The translations under genes were made by a program, and so were the position numbers. Shown piece by piece: positions 48,531 to 58,539 of a stretch of 64,000 nucleotides of DNA. The stretch is taken from assembly GCF_009933135.1 (NCBI RefSeq), contig NZ_MAEH01000014.1:496001-560000 (forward strand), read 5' to 3'. The notes beneath the pieces were generated by a model. The model was not told where the DNA came from, searched no databases, and saw only the letters and a program-made list of their open reading frames with translations. This stretch comes from Candidatus Enterococcus leclercqii (GTDB lineage Bacteria; Bacillota; Bacilli; Lactobacillales; Enterococcaceae). Position 1 is the stretch's first letter, and each line of letters starts with the position of its first letter.

Positions 48531-49178
48531 ATGATCCAACTATTCCAAGAGTATCACAGCTTGTTTTTTGAAGGCTTTAAAGTCACTATTTACTCCAGTG
48601 TTATTGCGCTGGTCTTCAGTTTGGTCATTGGCACCTTAATGGCTATCCTGCAGTTATCTCAAAATAGACTGGTTGCCGGTTTAGCGAAAGCTTACGTGGA
48701 ATTTTTCCGTAACATCCCGCTTTTGATCATTGCCATGTTCTTTGTAGTGGTAGTTCCAATGTATTGGGTTGTCCTGGATGGTTTTCAAGCTGGGACGATT
48801 GCACTGATTATTTATACCTCGGCTTTTATTGCTGAGACGGTTCGTTCCGGTATTCAAACTGTGCCGAAAGGGCAAATGGAGGCAGGGTTATCTGCTGGGT
48901 TCACCTACTGGCAAACAATGCGCTATATCGTATTGCCCCAAGCTTTCAAAATCGTGATCCCGCCATTGGGAAATCAGTTTATCAATCTGGTGAAGAATTC
49001 TTCAGTCTTGGCCATGGTGGCCGGCCTGGATCTGATGTATCAAGCCGATTCAGTGGCAAATACGACGTTTGATACCTTTAATACCTATATTATCGCTGCC
49101 TTGTTTTATCTAGTGTTGACATTGCCATTGTCTTACTTGATGAGTCATTTAGAAAAACATTGGGCATTGACGGACTAG
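48531..49178 (+). CDS. Amino acid ABC transporter permease (first)
   Basis: A 215-residue polar amino acid permease with five predicted membrane helices and the His/Glu/Gln/Arg/Met-family signature FRNIPLLIIAMF and the EAA loop (SAGFTYWQTMRYIVLPQAFKI). It pairs with the following permease to form the membrane channel; the loop contacts the ATPase. RBS AAAGGAGC. Confidence 0.93.
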   Translation: MIQLFQEYHSLFFEGFKVTIYSSVIALVFSLVIGTLMAILQLSQNRLVAGLAKAYVEFFRNIPLLIIAMFFVVVVPMYWVVLDGFQAGTIALIIYTSAFIAETVRSGIQTVPKGQMEAGLSAGFTYWQTMRYIVLPQAFKIVIPPLGNQFINLVKNSSVLAMVAGLDLMYQADSVANTTFDTFNTYIIAALFYLVLTLPLSYLMSHLEKHWALTD

Positions 49179-49197
49179 AAAGGAGACGTGACCTGTT

Positions 49198-49857
49198 ATG
49201 CAAAACTTTATTGATGCTTATTCCTATGCAAATTTAAGCTTTTTGATGGATGGTTTGCTGGTGACGATCTTAGTCTCCGTCGTTTCTATCTTACTGAGCT
49301 TTATTATCGGTGGCATCTTGGGGGTGCTGCGCTTTGCCAATATCCCCCTGTTGTCCAAAATCGTAGGACTAGTGGTAGATATCATCCGAAACTTGCCACT
49401 GCTGCTGATTATTTTCTTTACGTATTTTGCTTTACCTCAGATTGGTATCAAATTGTCGATTTTTTGGGCCGCAGTTGCCGCGTTGACAATTTTTGAATCT
49501 GCAATGCTTTCTGAGATTTTCCGGGCGGGGTTAAATGCTGTGCCAAAAGGACAGATGGAAGCGGGGCTATCCACTGGGTTGACTTACACGGAGACTATGA
49601 CAAGTATCGTTATTCCTCAGGCCTTTAAATCGATGATTCCCGCATTAGTCAGTCAATTGATTTCATTAATCAAAGATACCTCGCTGGCAGTTATTATCAG
49701 TCTGCCGGAGCTTACTCATAATGCGAAGATTATTTATGGCCAAAATGAAAGCTACGTCATTCCTATGTTTGTGGCAATGACCGTGATGTATTTTATTGTT
49801 TGTTATGTATTGTCCCTATTATCCAAGTATTTGGAAAAACGTCAGTACAATTATTAA
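49198..49857 (+). CDS. Amino acid ABC transporter permease (second)
   Basis: A 219-residue permease homologous to its neighbour, with DIIRNLPLLLIIFF and the EAA loop GLTYTETMTSIVIPQAFKSMIP. Five helices predicted. Two different permeases suggest a heterodimeric channel. RBS AAAGGAGACG about 12 bases upstream of the ATG. Last gene of the operon; a terminator follows at once. Confidence 0.93.
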   Translation: MQNFIDAYSYANLSFLMDGLLVTILVSVVSILLSFIIGGILGVLRFANIPLLSKIVGLVVDIIRNLPLLLIIFFTYFALPQIGIKLSIFWAAVAALTIFESAMLSEIFRAGLNAVPKGQMEAGLSTGLTYTETMTSIVIPQAFKSMIPALVSQLISLIKDTSLAVIISLPELTHNAKIIYGQNESYVIPMFVAMTVMYFIVCYVLSLLSKYLEKRQYNY

Positions 49858-49866
49858 GCTAGCTTT

Positions 49867-49897
49867 TCCGGCCGAGTACTTGGGCCGGATTTTTTTG
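49867..49897 (+). terminator. Intrinsic terminator of the ABC operon
   Basis: TCCGGCC (49867-49873) pairs with GGCCGGA (49883-49889), nine-base loop, then a T tract. Confidence 0.94.
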
Positions 49898-50129
49898 TGG
49901 TGTTAACTCAGCGTTTTTATTAAACAAATTTGCGCTTCAAAGACAGATACTTGAAATCTCCGGTAAAAAAGGTGAAAATAGGTTATCTGTTATGTTTTTG
50001 ATCTTTTGGCTTTCCAAAATCAGGTTCACTTACCAGCAACTAGAGTAAAACGATTGGTAGTGAATCTTGTTTATGGAGAAATTCAAGAAAGCAGACAGAA
50101 TGTGCCTAAAGGATAAAGGATTGAATCAT

Positions 50130-50933
50130 ATGACGAATCAACGTGCAATCGGCTTTATCGATTCTGGAGTCGGTGGCTTAACCGTAGTCAAAGAAGCACT
50201 GCGACAGCTTCCAAATGAGCGCTTTGTATATTTGGGAGATACTGCCCGTTGCCCTTATGGACCGCGTCCGGCAGAACAAGTAATCGAGTTTACTCGCCAA
50301 ATGGCTGCTTTTTTAATGGAACAAAACATCAAGCTGTTGGTAATTGCCTGCAATACAGCAACTGCTGTGGCTTTAGATATTATTCGGGAAGAGTTGCCAA
50401 TCCCTGTTGTTGGAGTGATTTTGCCAGGAACCAGAGCTGCTGTAAAAGCAACCCGCAGTCGCCGTATTGGTGTTATCGGCACCCAAGGGACGATCAAGAG
50501 TCATTCTTATCGGCGAGCGATTGAATCAAAAACGGACAAGACAGCGATTTTTGGATTGGCTTGTCCTAAGTTTGTCCCAATCGTTGAAAGTAATGAATAC
50601 CACTCACCAATTGCAAAAAAAATTGTGGCCGAGACCTTGAAACCGTTACAGCTGAAAAAGATTGATACCTTAATTTTAGGGTGCACCCACTACCCATTGC
50701 TACGACCAATCATTCAAAATTATATGGGCAGTAGTGTGACTTTGATTGACTCTGGTGCGGAAACAGTCGGGGAGGTCAGTGTCTTGCTGGATTATTTTAA
50801 TATCGCCAATCCTGATCCATCAAAAATTGGTGATTGTCGATTTTTCACCACCGGTTCGACTAAACTCTTTGATGAAATTGCAAATGATTGGTTGCCGGTG
50901 AAAGTTCATTCTCAACACGTAGATCTTGACTAA
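50130..50933 (+). CDS. murI: Glutamate racemase
   Basis: Start ATG 50130 gives [20 protein letters not shown]; the longer upstream frame lacks the family sequence. The 267-residue enzyme makes D-glutamate for peptidoglycan. The two catalytic Cys are in ACNTAT (Cys74) and GCTHYP (Cys185), with the DSGVGG start (residues 11-16) typical of the family. First gene of a murI, rph-rdgB, phosphodiesterase, cbpB block whose order is conserved in enterococci. About 230 bases upstream of it hold no other gene. Confidence 0.96.
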   Translation: MTNQRAIGFIDSGVGGLTVVKEALRQLPNERFVYLGDTARCPYGPRPAEQVIEFTRQMAAFLMEQNIKLLVIACNTATAVALDIIREELPIPVVGVILPGTRAAVKATRSRRIGVIGTQGTIKSHSYRRAIESKTDKTAIFGLACPKFVPIVESNEYHSPIAKKIVAETLKPLQLKKIDTLILGCTHYPLLRPIIQNYMGSSVTLIDSGAETVGEVSVLLDYFNIANPDPSKIGDCRFFTTGSTKLFDEIANDWLPVKVHSQHVDLD

Positions 50934-50956
50934 CAACGACTTTAAAGGAGAAATAA

Positions 50957-52333
50957 ATGATCAGACATGATGGACGAACTCCGCAAGAACTGCGGAAAAT
51001 TTCGATTAAAACCAATGTTTACAAACATCCCGAGGGCTCTTGTGTCATTCGCTTCGGTGATACAGAAGTCATCTGTTCGGCGACGGTGGAAGAACGGCTT
51101 CCTCCTTTTTTGAAGGATAGCGGACAAGGCTGGGTGACCGCTGAGTACAGCATGTTGCCTCGAGCGACAGATACCCGCAATCGAAGAGAGAGCGCCAAAG
51201 GAAAGCTCAGCGGTCGTACCATGGAAATTCAACGCTTAATTGCCCGGGCGTTGCGGGCAGTGGTGGATCTGGAAAAATTGGGTGAACGCAGTATCCTCGT
51301 GGATTGTGACGTGACCCAAGCAGACGGCGGAACCCGCACAGCCAGCATTACCGGCGCTTTTGTAGCCTTGCGTTTAGCGGTGGACAAGCTTTTAGCGCAA
51401 AATATCTTGAAAGAAGACCCCATCAAAGAGCATTTAGCAGCGGTCAGCGTAGGGATTCTTCCAGATGGCAACTGCGTGACTGACTTGGATTTTGCTGAGG
51501 ATCATTCTGCTGCTGTGGACATGAATTTGGTGATGACTGAAAAGGGACGCTTTGTAGAAATTCAAGGAACTGGAGAAGAAGCTGCTTTTTCAGGAGAAGA
51601 GCTCAATGAAATGATTCTTTACGGAAAAACCGCCATCGAATCGCTGATTGCTTTTCAAAAAGAAGCCTTGCTGGAAATGGATTATCCTGAAGTCGATGAA
51701 AAAACGATTGTCATTGCTACCGGAAATCCCGGTAAAGCGAAAGAATTTGAAGCGATGTTTGCTGCTGCTGGCTATCAGATTAAGACTTTGAAAGATTTCC
51801 CGGAATTGACAGAAGTGGAAGAAACGGGAAAAACGTTTGAAGAAAATGCCCGCCTAAAAGCTGAAACCATCGCCCAGATTCTGAAACAGCCGGTTTTAGC
51901 AGATGACAGCGGCTTGATGGTCGATGCGTTGGGGGGGATGCCGGGAATATATTCTGCCCGCTTTGCCGGCGAACACAAAAGTGACGCGGCTAACAATGCC
52001 AAACTGCTCCACGAACTGACAGAAGTGCCAGATGACAAACGCACGGCCCAATTTCACTGCACACTGGTTTTTGCCGCACCTAGAAAGGACAGCCTGGTGG
52101 TGGAGGCAGACTGGCCGGGGCACATTGGCCGTATTCCAAGAGGTGAACAGGGCTTTGGCTACGATCCGCTTTTTGTACCTGAAGGGATGGAAAAAACGGC
52201 TGCCGAGCTGCCGCCGGAAGAGAAAAACCATCTGAGCCATCGTGGTCTGGCACTTGCGAAAATGCAAAAGTTGTGGCAAGACTGGTTAGAAGCTGAGGAT
52301 AACAAGGAAGCAAAAGAGGGAGGAAATAGATGA
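50957..52333 (+). CDS. Bifunctional RNase PH / XTP-dITP diphosphatase (fusion)
   Basis: A 458-residue fusion of two enzymes that are separate neighbours (rph and rdgB) in Bacillus. Residues about 1-240 are RNase PH, the phosphorolytic tRNA 3'-trimming exonuclease ([39 protein letters not shown]). Residues about 250-445 are the HAM1/RdgB pyrophosphatase that removes ITP/XTP ([37 protein letters not shown]). The linker [14 protein letters not shown] is short. Both parts keep their motifs. This fusion is known from other Lactobacillales. Its last four bases (ATGA) overlap the next start. Confidence 0.96.
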   Translation: MIRHDGRTPQELRKISIKTNVYKHPEGSCVIRFGDTEVICSATVEERLPPFLKDSGQGWVTAEYSMLPRATDTRNRRESAKGKLSGRTMEIQRLIARALRAVVDLEKLGERSILVDCDVTQADGGTRTASITGAFVALRLAVDKLLAQNILKEDPIKEHLAAVSVGILPDGNCVTDLDFAEDHSAAVDMNLVMTEKGRFVEIQGTGEEAAFSGEELNEMILYGKTAIESLIAFQKEALLEMDYPEVDEKTIVIATGNPGKAKEFEAMFAAAGYQIKTLKDFPELTEVEETGKTFEENARLKAETIAQILKQPVLADDSGLMVDALGGMPGIYSARFAGEHKSDAANNAKLLHELTEVPDDKRTAQFHCTLVFAAPRKDSLVVEADWPGHIGRIPRGEQGFGYDPLFVPEGMEKTAAELPPEEKNHLSHRGLALAKMQKLWQDWLEAEDNKEAKEGGNR

Positions 52334-52842
52334 AATATTTAGTTGTATCTGATAGCCACGGCGACCGTCAAATTCTAGAAGAAATTGCCGCTCATTTTCG
52401 TGAGACAGTGGATTTGTTTATCCACTGCGGAGACTCAGAATTACCGGCAGACGACAAATTATTCGAAACGTTTCAGGTAGTGGGGGGCAATTGTGATTTT
52501 GATGCCGGCTACAAGGAACGACTACTGTTAACAACACCTTTGGACCGCATTTATGTGACTCATGGACATCTATCTGACGTTCGCTTTGGTCTGAGCAAAA
52601 TTGCCTATGAAGCGGCGGAAAACGATGCGACGATTGCTCTTTTTGGTCACACCCATCAAATCGGCTGTGAAGTCGTTCAGCATCGGCTATACTTAAATCC
52701 CGGAAGCATCACTCAGCCTCGAGGACCAATTCAAAAGAAAGCCTTCGCTATCATTGATGCTGATGCCAAAGGTTGGGGTATCCAATATTTTGGTCGTGAC
52801 TTTGCGCCTTATACAGATTTGCATTTTACGTTTCCTCGTTGA
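52330..52842 (+). CDS. YfcE/MJ0936-type metallophosphodiesterase
   Basis: A 170-residue calcineurin-like phosphodiesterase with the metal motifs DSHGD (8-12), HCGD, GNCD, THGH and GHTH in order, the set of the YfcE/YsnB group. Likely active on cyclic or artificial phosphodiesters; the natural substrate of this group is not settled. Coupled to the rph-rdgB fusion by an ATGA overlap, as ysnB is near rph in Bacillus. Confidence 0.92.
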   Translation: MKYLVVSDSHGDRQILEEIAAHFRETVDLFIHCGDSELPADDKLFETFQVVGGNCDFDAGYKERLLLTTPLDRIYVTHGHLSDVRFGLSKIAYEAAENDATIALFGHTHQIGCEVVQHRLYLNPGSITQPRGPIQKKAFAIIDADAKGWGIQYFGRDFAPYTDLHFTFPR

Positions 52843-52908
52843 GTGATTAAAGTGAAAGGGCTTTTTGACTACCTTAATAACGACTGAAAACTGCGTAAGA
52901 ATTTTATA

Positions 52909-52946
52909 AAGGAAGGAGGAGAGGTAAACTTTTCTCCTTCCTTTTT
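52909..52946 (+). terminator. Intrinsic terminator after the phosphodiesterase gene
   Basis: AAGGAAGGAGGAGA pairs with TCTCCTTCCTT (one bulge) across a short loop and is followed by TTTT. Part of the stem mimics an RBS but no start follows. Confidence 0.75.
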
Positions 52947-52988
52947 TGATACAATCAAGGTGAGCTTTAGGAAACGGAGGCTACTCTT

Positions 52989-53498
52989 TTGATAGGTAAA
53001 GATACGCAAGCATTGCTTTTGGAAAATCAAGACAACTTTCTGATTCCAGCAGATAATGTCGCGACAGTTATGTACAATCATTCACTGGATCATGCTTTGT
53101 TGGTATTGGCCAATGTCGGTTACAGCAAAATTCCTGTATTGGACAAGGACGACCATTTTGTTGGTCTGCTAGGATTAAATGATATTGTTCGGAAAATGGT
53201 TTCACTGACCAATATTGATACGGACAATTTGGCAGGATTGACTGTTGCCGATGTGATGGAGATTGGTGTGGACTGTCTGACAGATGAATCAGACCTGGAA
53301 GACATCTTACATCTCTTAGTCAATAATCCATTTCTGCCAATGATTAATAAGGATCGAATTTTCTTGGGAATTATTACCCGCAAAGAGATTCTGAAATGCA
53401 CCAACCATCTGGTTCACGAGTTGGAACGCCGCTACCAGCTGCTGCCCAAAACGGACAAAAATCAAGGCCCAACAAAAAAAGGGCTAAAAGTTGTTTGA
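52989..53498 (+). CDS. cbpB: CBS-pair protein CbpB-like (YkuL family)
   Basis: A 169-residue protein with two CBS motifs (about 20-75 and 85-145). Start TTG 52989, with CGGAGG upstream. It resembles CbpB/DarB (YkuL), the c-di-AMP-binding protein that in Listeria and Bacillus activates Rel when c-di-AMP is low. The same role is inferred, not shown. The C-terminal tail (KNQGPTKKGLKVV) is basic. It lies in the conserved murI block. Confidence 0.85.
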   Translation: MIGKDTQALLLENQDNFLIPADNVATVMYNHSLDHALLVLANVGYSKIPVLDKDDHFVGLLGLNDIVRKMVSLTNIDTDNLAGLTVADVMEIGVDCLTDESDLEDILHLLVNNPFLPMINKDRIFLGIITRKEILKCTNHLVHELERRYQLLPKTDKNQGPTKKGLKVV

Positions 53499-53662
53499 TG
53501 TTTTCAATAACCTTTGAGTCACGGACAGTCGCCGGATACACTTGGCTGTTGGTGGCTTATTTGTTTTGCTGGAAAGTAAGGAAATAAAAGTGTGAAGAAA
53601 AAACAAAGCCTTTTTCCTGTTTTTATTCCTGTGGTATGATGAGGTGAATTGGAGGAATTGAA

Positions 53663-54730
53663 ATGAAGAAAGTTTTGAAAATTGTAGCTGGGTTGGTTGC
53701 CCTGCTCTTGGTCATTGTGATTTGTTATGTGGGATATGTTTTCATCAGCTACAAACGGCTGCCAGATCAGATGAGCTTGTCGGTGGTAGACCACAACGAG
53801 GCATCTCTGGAAAAGAGCAAGAGTTATGACATCATGAGCTACAATATCGGTTATGCTGCCTATCCGGCTGACTACAGCTTTTTCATGGATGGTGGGAAAT
53901 ATTCACGGGCTTATGATAAAGCGACAGTAGAAGACAACATGGCGGGAATTTTGAAGACCACTAAAGCCCTTGATCCTGATTTGGCCCTGTTTCAGGAAGT
54001 AGATCAAGATGGTGATCGTTCCCAGCATGTGGATGAAGTAGCTGGTTTACAAAAAGGTTTGGCGGAGTATAGTAATGTGTATGCTCAAAATTATGACTCG
54101 GCTTATCTTTTTTATCCCGTGACTGATCCCATCGGAAAAGCCAAATCCGGTCTGTTGACCTTCGCCAAAGCCCATATGACTGAAAGCACGCGGTATTCAC
54201 TGCCCATTGATACGGATTTCAACAAGTTTTTTGACTTGGATCGGGCTTTTTCTGCCACTAAAATTCCGGTGACAGACGGGCGGACATTGACTTTGATCAA
54301 CTTGCACATGTCAGCCTTCACTAAAAACCGCGACATTCGCCAAGCGCAGTTGGATAAACTATTCAACTTTATGAAGCAGGAGTATGAAAATGGCCATCAT
54401 GTGATCGTTGGTGGCGATTTTAATCATGACATGTTGGGAAATAGCCCGGAAGTATTTGGCACCCAAACAGAGCCGTTCAACTGGACCCATGCGTTTCCGA
54501 CTGACCAATTGCCTGCCCACTTCCGCGTAGCTACTGACGGGCTGGCAGAGGCAGAAATCCCATCGGTTCGTCGAAACAATGAGCCCTATAAAGCAGGGTC
54601 TTCCTTTGTCTCCATCGTGGACGGGTTTTTAGTTTCTGACAATGTATCTGTTGAAAAAGTCGCTGTCCATGACCAGGGTTTTGCGAATTCAGACCACAAT
54701 CCTATTGTGATGACCTTTCAGTTAAAGTAA
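53663..54730 (+). CDS. Membrane-anchored endonuclease/exonuclease/phosphatase (EEP) family protein
   Basis: A 355-residue protein with one N-terminal membrane segment (about 5-29) and an extracellular EEP domain. DNase I-like motifs are seen: MSYNIGY (about 58-64), QEVDQDG, the INLHMSA region, VGGDFNHD (about 250-257) and the final SDHNPIV. These would bind Mg and catalyse phosphoester cleavage. Candidates are an extracellular nuclease or a sphingomyelinase/inositol phosphatase-like enzyme; the substrate cannot be told. RBS TTGGAGGAATTG. Single gene with terminator. Confidence 0.85.
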   Translation: MKKVLKIVAGLVALLLVIVICYVGYVFISYKRLPDQMSLSVVDHNEASLEKSKSYDIMSYNIGYAAYPADYSFFMDGGKYSRAYDKATVEDNMAGILKTTKALDPDLALFQEVDQDGDRSQHVDEVAGLQKGLAEYSNVYAQNYDSAYLFYPVTDPIGKAKSGLLTFAKAHMTESTRYSLPIDTDFNKFFDLDRAFSATKIPVTDGRTLTLINLHMSAFTKNRDIRQAQLDKLFNFMKQEYENGHHVIVGGDFNHDMLGNSPEVFGTQTEPFNWTHAFPTDQLPAHFRVATDGLAEAEIPSVRRNNEPYKAGSSFVSIVDGFLVSDNVSVEKVAVHDQGFANSDHNPIVMTFQLK

Positions 54731-54796
54731 GGATAGGATTTCTGTGACAGATTAGCCAGCTTCTCGTAGCAAAGCTAAGAAGAACAGACTAAGAGT

Positions 54797-54832
54797 AGAG
54801 GATAGAATCATCGCTGGATGGTTTTATCCTCT
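54797..54832 (+). terminator. Intrinsic terminator of the EEP gene
   Basis: AGAGGATAGAATCAT pairs with ATGGTTTTATCCTCT (one unpaired region) around CGCTGG, followed by TATTTT. Confidence 0.82.
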
Positions 54833-54899
54833 TATTTTGCTTAGAGGCAAGATAAAATGGTGGCGAAAATTTTTTTGCGAATGGTGATGCCCCAAAAGG

Positions 54900-54950
54900 T
54901 AAAAAAACGGCTATCCGCCATTCGTTTGGAATGACAGATAGCCGTCTTTT
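54900..54950 (-). terminator. Intrinsic terminator of the MscS gene (minus strand)
   Basis: On the minus strand ACGGCTATC pairs with GATAGCCGT, with an inner CATTC/GAATG stem, and ends in a run of T (A7 at 54900-54906 on plus). Confidence 0.85.
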
Positions 54951-55015
54951 GCTGGCGTCTTTCGTTTGGGGGTGTTCAGTTGAGAGAAAATTGTGATGCC
55001 AATCATTGAATTAAC

Positions 55016-55945
55016 TCATTTAAGCGGGGCAGTAACCGGACCCGTGGGAATGGTGAACCCGGCTTCAGTCAAGGCGTCGATACCCGCTGCCAGAAACTCT
55101 TCTTTTAAAGCTCCTTGGCTGCCATTGACAGCATAAAAGGTGGTGCGAATCACGTAGTTGCCTCCGCCAATATCAACCAGCCCGAAGACGACTGGCGGTG
55201 TCGTAATTTTTTGTTGTTCGAGCGCAGCCAAACGACTATTGCTTTTTTCGACGACTTCGCGAATCTTATCTAAGCCTTCAGCTGGCAGAATCCGGACATC
55301 GACGATTACTTGCATATCTGCTCGAGAGTTGTTGCTGATAGTCGTAATGTTGCGATTGGGAATAAAGTGAACCGTCCCATTTAATGACCGCAGTTCCAAG
55401 GTACGGATGCCCACAGCGATGACCGTGCCTTCAATTCCCAAGTTTTGTAAGACGACATAATCACCGACATCTACTTGCTGTTCCAAAATGATGAAAAAAC
55501 CGGTGATGATATCATTCATGAAGCCCTGTGCACCAAGACCAATGGCTAAACCGGCGATCCCAGCACCTGCCAATAGGGAACCCACGGGAACGCCTAATGT
55601 GGAGAGAACCGAATAGACAAAAAAGAAACCCAGAGTATAATGAACGACATTTCTCATCAAGGTGTGGATTGTCCGTACGCGACCTTCGTTGGCGCGATCG
55701 CGTTTTTGATAGGAGCGGTAACTGCGATCTACTAAAAAATCCCCAACTTTAAATAAGATAGCGAAAAGCAGAAGTAAAAAGAGCAGCATCAACCCTTTTT
55801 GGATGGCAGAACCGGCAATTGCTTCCCAGTCGATATTTGACCACCAACGCTGCAACGCATTTAGCTGTTTAGCCGCGGGTTCTGTTATTTTTGAGCCGGT
55901 TGAATCAGTGGTACTACTTTCAGTAAGTAATCTTAGCGGTGTCAT
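55016..55945 (-). CDS. Mechanosensitive ion channel, MscS family
   Basis: A 309-residue small-conductance mechanosensitive channel. I use the second Met (55945, MTPLRLLTESS), since GGAGG lies within the first Met codon region at proper distance. Three membrane helices (about 45-130) precede the MscS beta domain; the pore helix GAGIAGLAIGLGAQGFMNDIITG and the conserved VGDYVVL and PNRNITTISNNSR blocks are clear. It opens under hypo-osmotic shock. The 3' cytoplasmic domain is short. Minus strand, alone. Confidence 0.92.
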   Translation of the reverse strand: MTPLRLLTESSTTDSTGSKITEPAAKQLNALQRWWSNIDWEAIAGSAIQKGLMLLFLLLLFAILFKVGDFLVDRSYRSYQKRDRANEGRVRTIHTLMRNVVHYTLGFFFVYSVLSTLGVPVGSLLAGAGIAGLAIGLGAQGFMNDIITGFFIILEQQVDVGDYVVLQNLGIEGTVIAVGIRTLELRSLNGTVHFIPNRNITTISNNSRADMQVIVDVRILPAEGLDKIREVVEKSNSRLAALEQQKITTPPVVFGLVDIGGGNYVIRTTFYAVNGSQGALKEEFLAAGIDALTEAGFTIPTGPVTAPLK

Positions 55946-56112
55946 TATAAAATCAACCTCCATTAGTCAGAAATCAGTCAATAGTTCTAGTCGTTGAGCA
56001 ACAGTTTTTATTGTAACAAAAAGCTGCCTGTGTGTCATAGATGACCAGCTAATAAAAAAATGCAAAGTGTAGTTACTTATTTATATTAGCAAGGGGAGCT
56101 CAGTTGGGATAT

Positions 56113-56171
56113 AAAAAACGTATCACACACCGGAAACTGACAGTCTCAGAAACTACCGGTGATGTGATACG
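56113..56171 (-). terminator. Intrinsic terminator of the Na/Pi cotransporter gene (minus strand)
   Basis: On the minus strand CGTATCACATCACCGG pairs with CCGGTGTGTGATACG and then TTTTTT; it begins about ten bases after the stop. Confidence 0.92.
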
Positions 56172-56181
56172 GATTGGATTA

Positions 56182-57972
56182 CTATTTATTCAAGGCATTG
56201 CTGTTGGATTCAGGCCCTTGTTTTTCCGATGCCAGCAATGTTAATGACCGTTTGGAATGAAGCTCAGTCTGCTGGTGGTAAGTCGCAGGTGTTTTAAAGC
56301 CGTATTCATTTCCTAGAATATATTTTGCAATATGCAGCGTCCGGTCACTGGATCGCTCCAGATTAGAGCTGATATCAATGAACAAGATACCATCTGCAGC
56401 CCGGCCTTCCCCGTGATTCATCAGACGAATGTACTTGTTGCGCAAGAGTTCTACGAGTCGGTTGACTTCTTGTTCTCGTTCCAGCATTTTCTCAGCCAAT
56501 GCCATGTCGTCGTTTTCTAATACATCCAATGCATCCCGGACATTTTTGCGTACTTTATCAAATAATAGCAACAAGTCATCGTCAAATAGGAGCAGGTTTT
56601 CCCGGTGTTTAGTTTCAATCCCTTTGCGTTTTTCCCGTGCTCGCTGTTTTTGTTCTACTTCACAGGCTTCTTCGACAAAATTCACAATATTTTTGCTGTG
56701 ATCGCCGATTCGCTCAAAATCTTTCGTGAATTCTAAAAGCATGGCTTGTTCTTGGCTTTCAGTATCTGAGAGTTCAAAGGTAGCGGCTTTGGCAAGGAAA
56801 TCGGTCAGTTCCACATCAAATTGATTGATGGCTTCTTCGTATTGATAGACGTCATTTTTTAGTTCTTCGTCAGGCTTAATGTAATAATTTTTGGCTGCAT
56901 CTAATGAGCGAAGGACGTAAGAACCCATTTGAATTACCTCTGAGGAAGCTTGTCTTAAGCCAATAGATGGGGAGGTATAAAGGAAATCCTCGTTCAGTTC
57001 CACTGGGCGAATTTCCAGTGATTTTTCTTCACCTGGAATGATTTTTTTCACAAGCAGTTCAATTTGTGGAATAAACCAGAATTGAATAGCCAAGTTGGTG
57101 ACATTGAATAATCCGTGAGCAAAGGCAATCTGCATGCTAGGGTTTAAGCCCAACGCGCCGGCAATCATCGTTACTACATGAGTAAAGGGCGTTAGCAGTA
57201 GAGTAAAGATCACCGCACCCACTAAGTTGAAGGTTACGTGGGCGGCAGCGGTTCGTTTGGCTGCAACACTAGCACCCAGGGCTGCAATGACTGCTGTAAT
57301 GGTCGTCCCAATATTGTCGCCAAACAAAATCGGCAGAGCAGCGGCTAAGCCAACGCTACCTTGAGCATATAGCTGCTGTAAGATGCCGATTGTCGCGCTA
57401 GAGCTTTGTAGAATCATCGTCAACAACGTACCAATCCCAACTCCAAGAATCGGGTGGTGGGAAACATCAACCATCAATTGGTTGAATTGGGGCAGCTCTT
57501 TTAATGGTGCCATCGCATTGCCCATCAGGGTCAATCCGAAAAAAAGGCAGCCGAAACCAAATAGAATCTGGCCGATATTCTGTAATGATTTTCGTTTGAA
57601 GAAGAAGAGTAACAGTGAACCTACTCCGATGATTGGTAACGCGTAGGCACTCAGATTAAATCCGATGATAAAAGCCGTGACCGTGGTCCCAACATTGGCC
57701 CCCATGATAACCCCGATCGCTTGTCGTAACGTCATAAAGCCAGCAGATACCAAACCTACTGCCAATACCGTAGTTCCTGAACTTGATTGAATCAATCCGG
57801 TGACAATGATACCGGCTAAAACAGCCCGCAACGGCGTAGAGGTAAAACGATTCAAGACCTCCCGTAAGCGGTCACCGGCTGCTTTTTGTAAACCGTCTCC
57901 CATGAATTTGATTCCGTACAAGAAGATTCCCAAACCACCTAAAAAAGTGAACAACATTTCTTGATAAGACAT
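56182..57972 (-). CDS. Na/Pi cotransporter family protein with PhoU-like domain (NptA-like)
   Basis: A 596-residue protein. The first 330 residues form two inverted Na_Pi_cotrans repeats, each with the QSSSxT/S signature (GLIQSSSGTTVLAVG and ILQSSSATIGIL), within about eight membrane helices. The C-terminal 230 residues form a cytoplasmic helical PhoU-like domain (DFERIGDHSKNIVNFVEE). It would take up phosphate with sodium, probably regulated by the PhoU part. Start ATG 57972 with GGGGG upstream. Confidence 0.92.
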   Translation of the reverse strand: MSYQEMLFTFLGGLGIFLYGIKFMGDGLQKAAGDRLREVLNRFTSTPLRAVLAGIIVTGLIQSSSGTTVLAVGLVSAGFMTLRQAIGVIMGANVGTTVTAFIIGFNLSAYALPIIGVGSLLLFFFKRKSLQNIGQILFGFGCLFFGLTLMGNAMAPLKELPQFNQLMVDVSHHPILGVGIGTLLTMILQSSSATIGILQQLYAQGSVGLAAALPILFGDNIGTTITAVIAALGASVAAKRTAAAHVTFNLVGAVIFTLLLTPFTHVVTMIAGALGLNPSMQIAFAHGLFNVTNLAIQFWFIPQIELLVKKIIPGEEKSLEIRPVELNEDFLYTSPSIGLRQASSEVIQMGSYVLRSLDAAKNYYIKPDEELKNDVYQYEEAINQFDVELTDFLAKAATFELSDTESQEQAMLLEFTKDFERIGDHSKNIVNFVEEACEVEQKQRAREKRKGIETKHRENLLLFDDDLLLLFDKVRKNVRDALDVLENDDMALAEKMLEREQEVNRLVELLRNKYIRLMNHGEGRAADGILFIDISSNLERSSDRTLHIAKYILGNEYGFKTPATYHQQTELHSKRSLTLLASEKQGPESNSNALNK

Positions 57973-58212
57973 CTCTTACCCCCGGATATGTTTGATTTTG
58001 GACAGGCGTCCTTTTTATAGCATTCATCGATAGCATACGGGAAAAAAACAAAGTTGTAAACGGATTTTTCAGAAGTGAAAAGCAAAAAAATAACGAATTA
58101 CTGAAAAAACCGACTTTTTTTGAAAAAGCACGCACGTATAAATAGAAATGAATCAAGAAGCCGTGCCTTATGTTGCGTCACGAAGATTTCTAAAACTAGT
58201 CGAGACTCTTGA
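57973..58212. other. Upstream region of the Na/Pi cotransporter gene
   Basis: No gene visible. On the minus strand TGCTATAAA (plus 58014-58022) is a likely extended -10 promoter for the cotransporter gene, 42 bases before its start. The rest is AT-rich without clear signals until copy B of the repeat. Confidence 0.5.
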
Positions 58213-58341
58213 ATTGTGACAATAATTGAGTCACCATCCACTGAAGCAACCACTGCCAAACGTGAGACCCTAAAAGCCGACCATCCTCCTTAAAATCATT
58301 GGAAGATCGTCGGCTTTTCATTGTTAAAAATTTTAAACGCA
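58213..58341 (+). repeat. Intergenic hairpin element, copy B
   Basis: GTGACAATAATTGAGTCAC hairpin, CATCCACTGAAGCAACC, TGCCAAACGTGAGACCC linker, second hairpin AAAAGCCGACCATCCTCC with GGAAGATCGTCGGCTTTT, exit CATTGTTAAAAATTTTAAACGC. It aligns with A2 through the whole element, with stem changes that mostly keep pairing. It does not follow a plus-strand gene, so its hairpin is not just a gene terminator here. Confidence 0.82.
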
Positions 58342-58526
58342 GCTTTCCCTTGACTTCATTAGGCGAAATCAGTGTCGTTCACGCTTTTTCTTTTTCGGTA
58401 TGGGATTGTTCTCTTTTTAGACTAGGACCTAAAGAGTTTCACAAATTTCCTCATCCATCTACTTTTTATTCATTGTGATTAAACCTACGCTGTTTAACAC
58501 TTGAAAATTACCTATGTCACATTCTC
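58342..58526 (+). repeat. Non-coding extension of copy B (counterpart of 19166-19350)
   Basis: Continues the homology with the stretch after copy A2 for about 185 bases, ending at TATGTCACATTC. It stops 14 bases before the fabI stop codon on the opposite strand, just as the A2 extension stops 35 bases before the DUF998 stop. Confidence 0.7.
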
Positions 58527-58539
58527 TCAAAAGGATGTC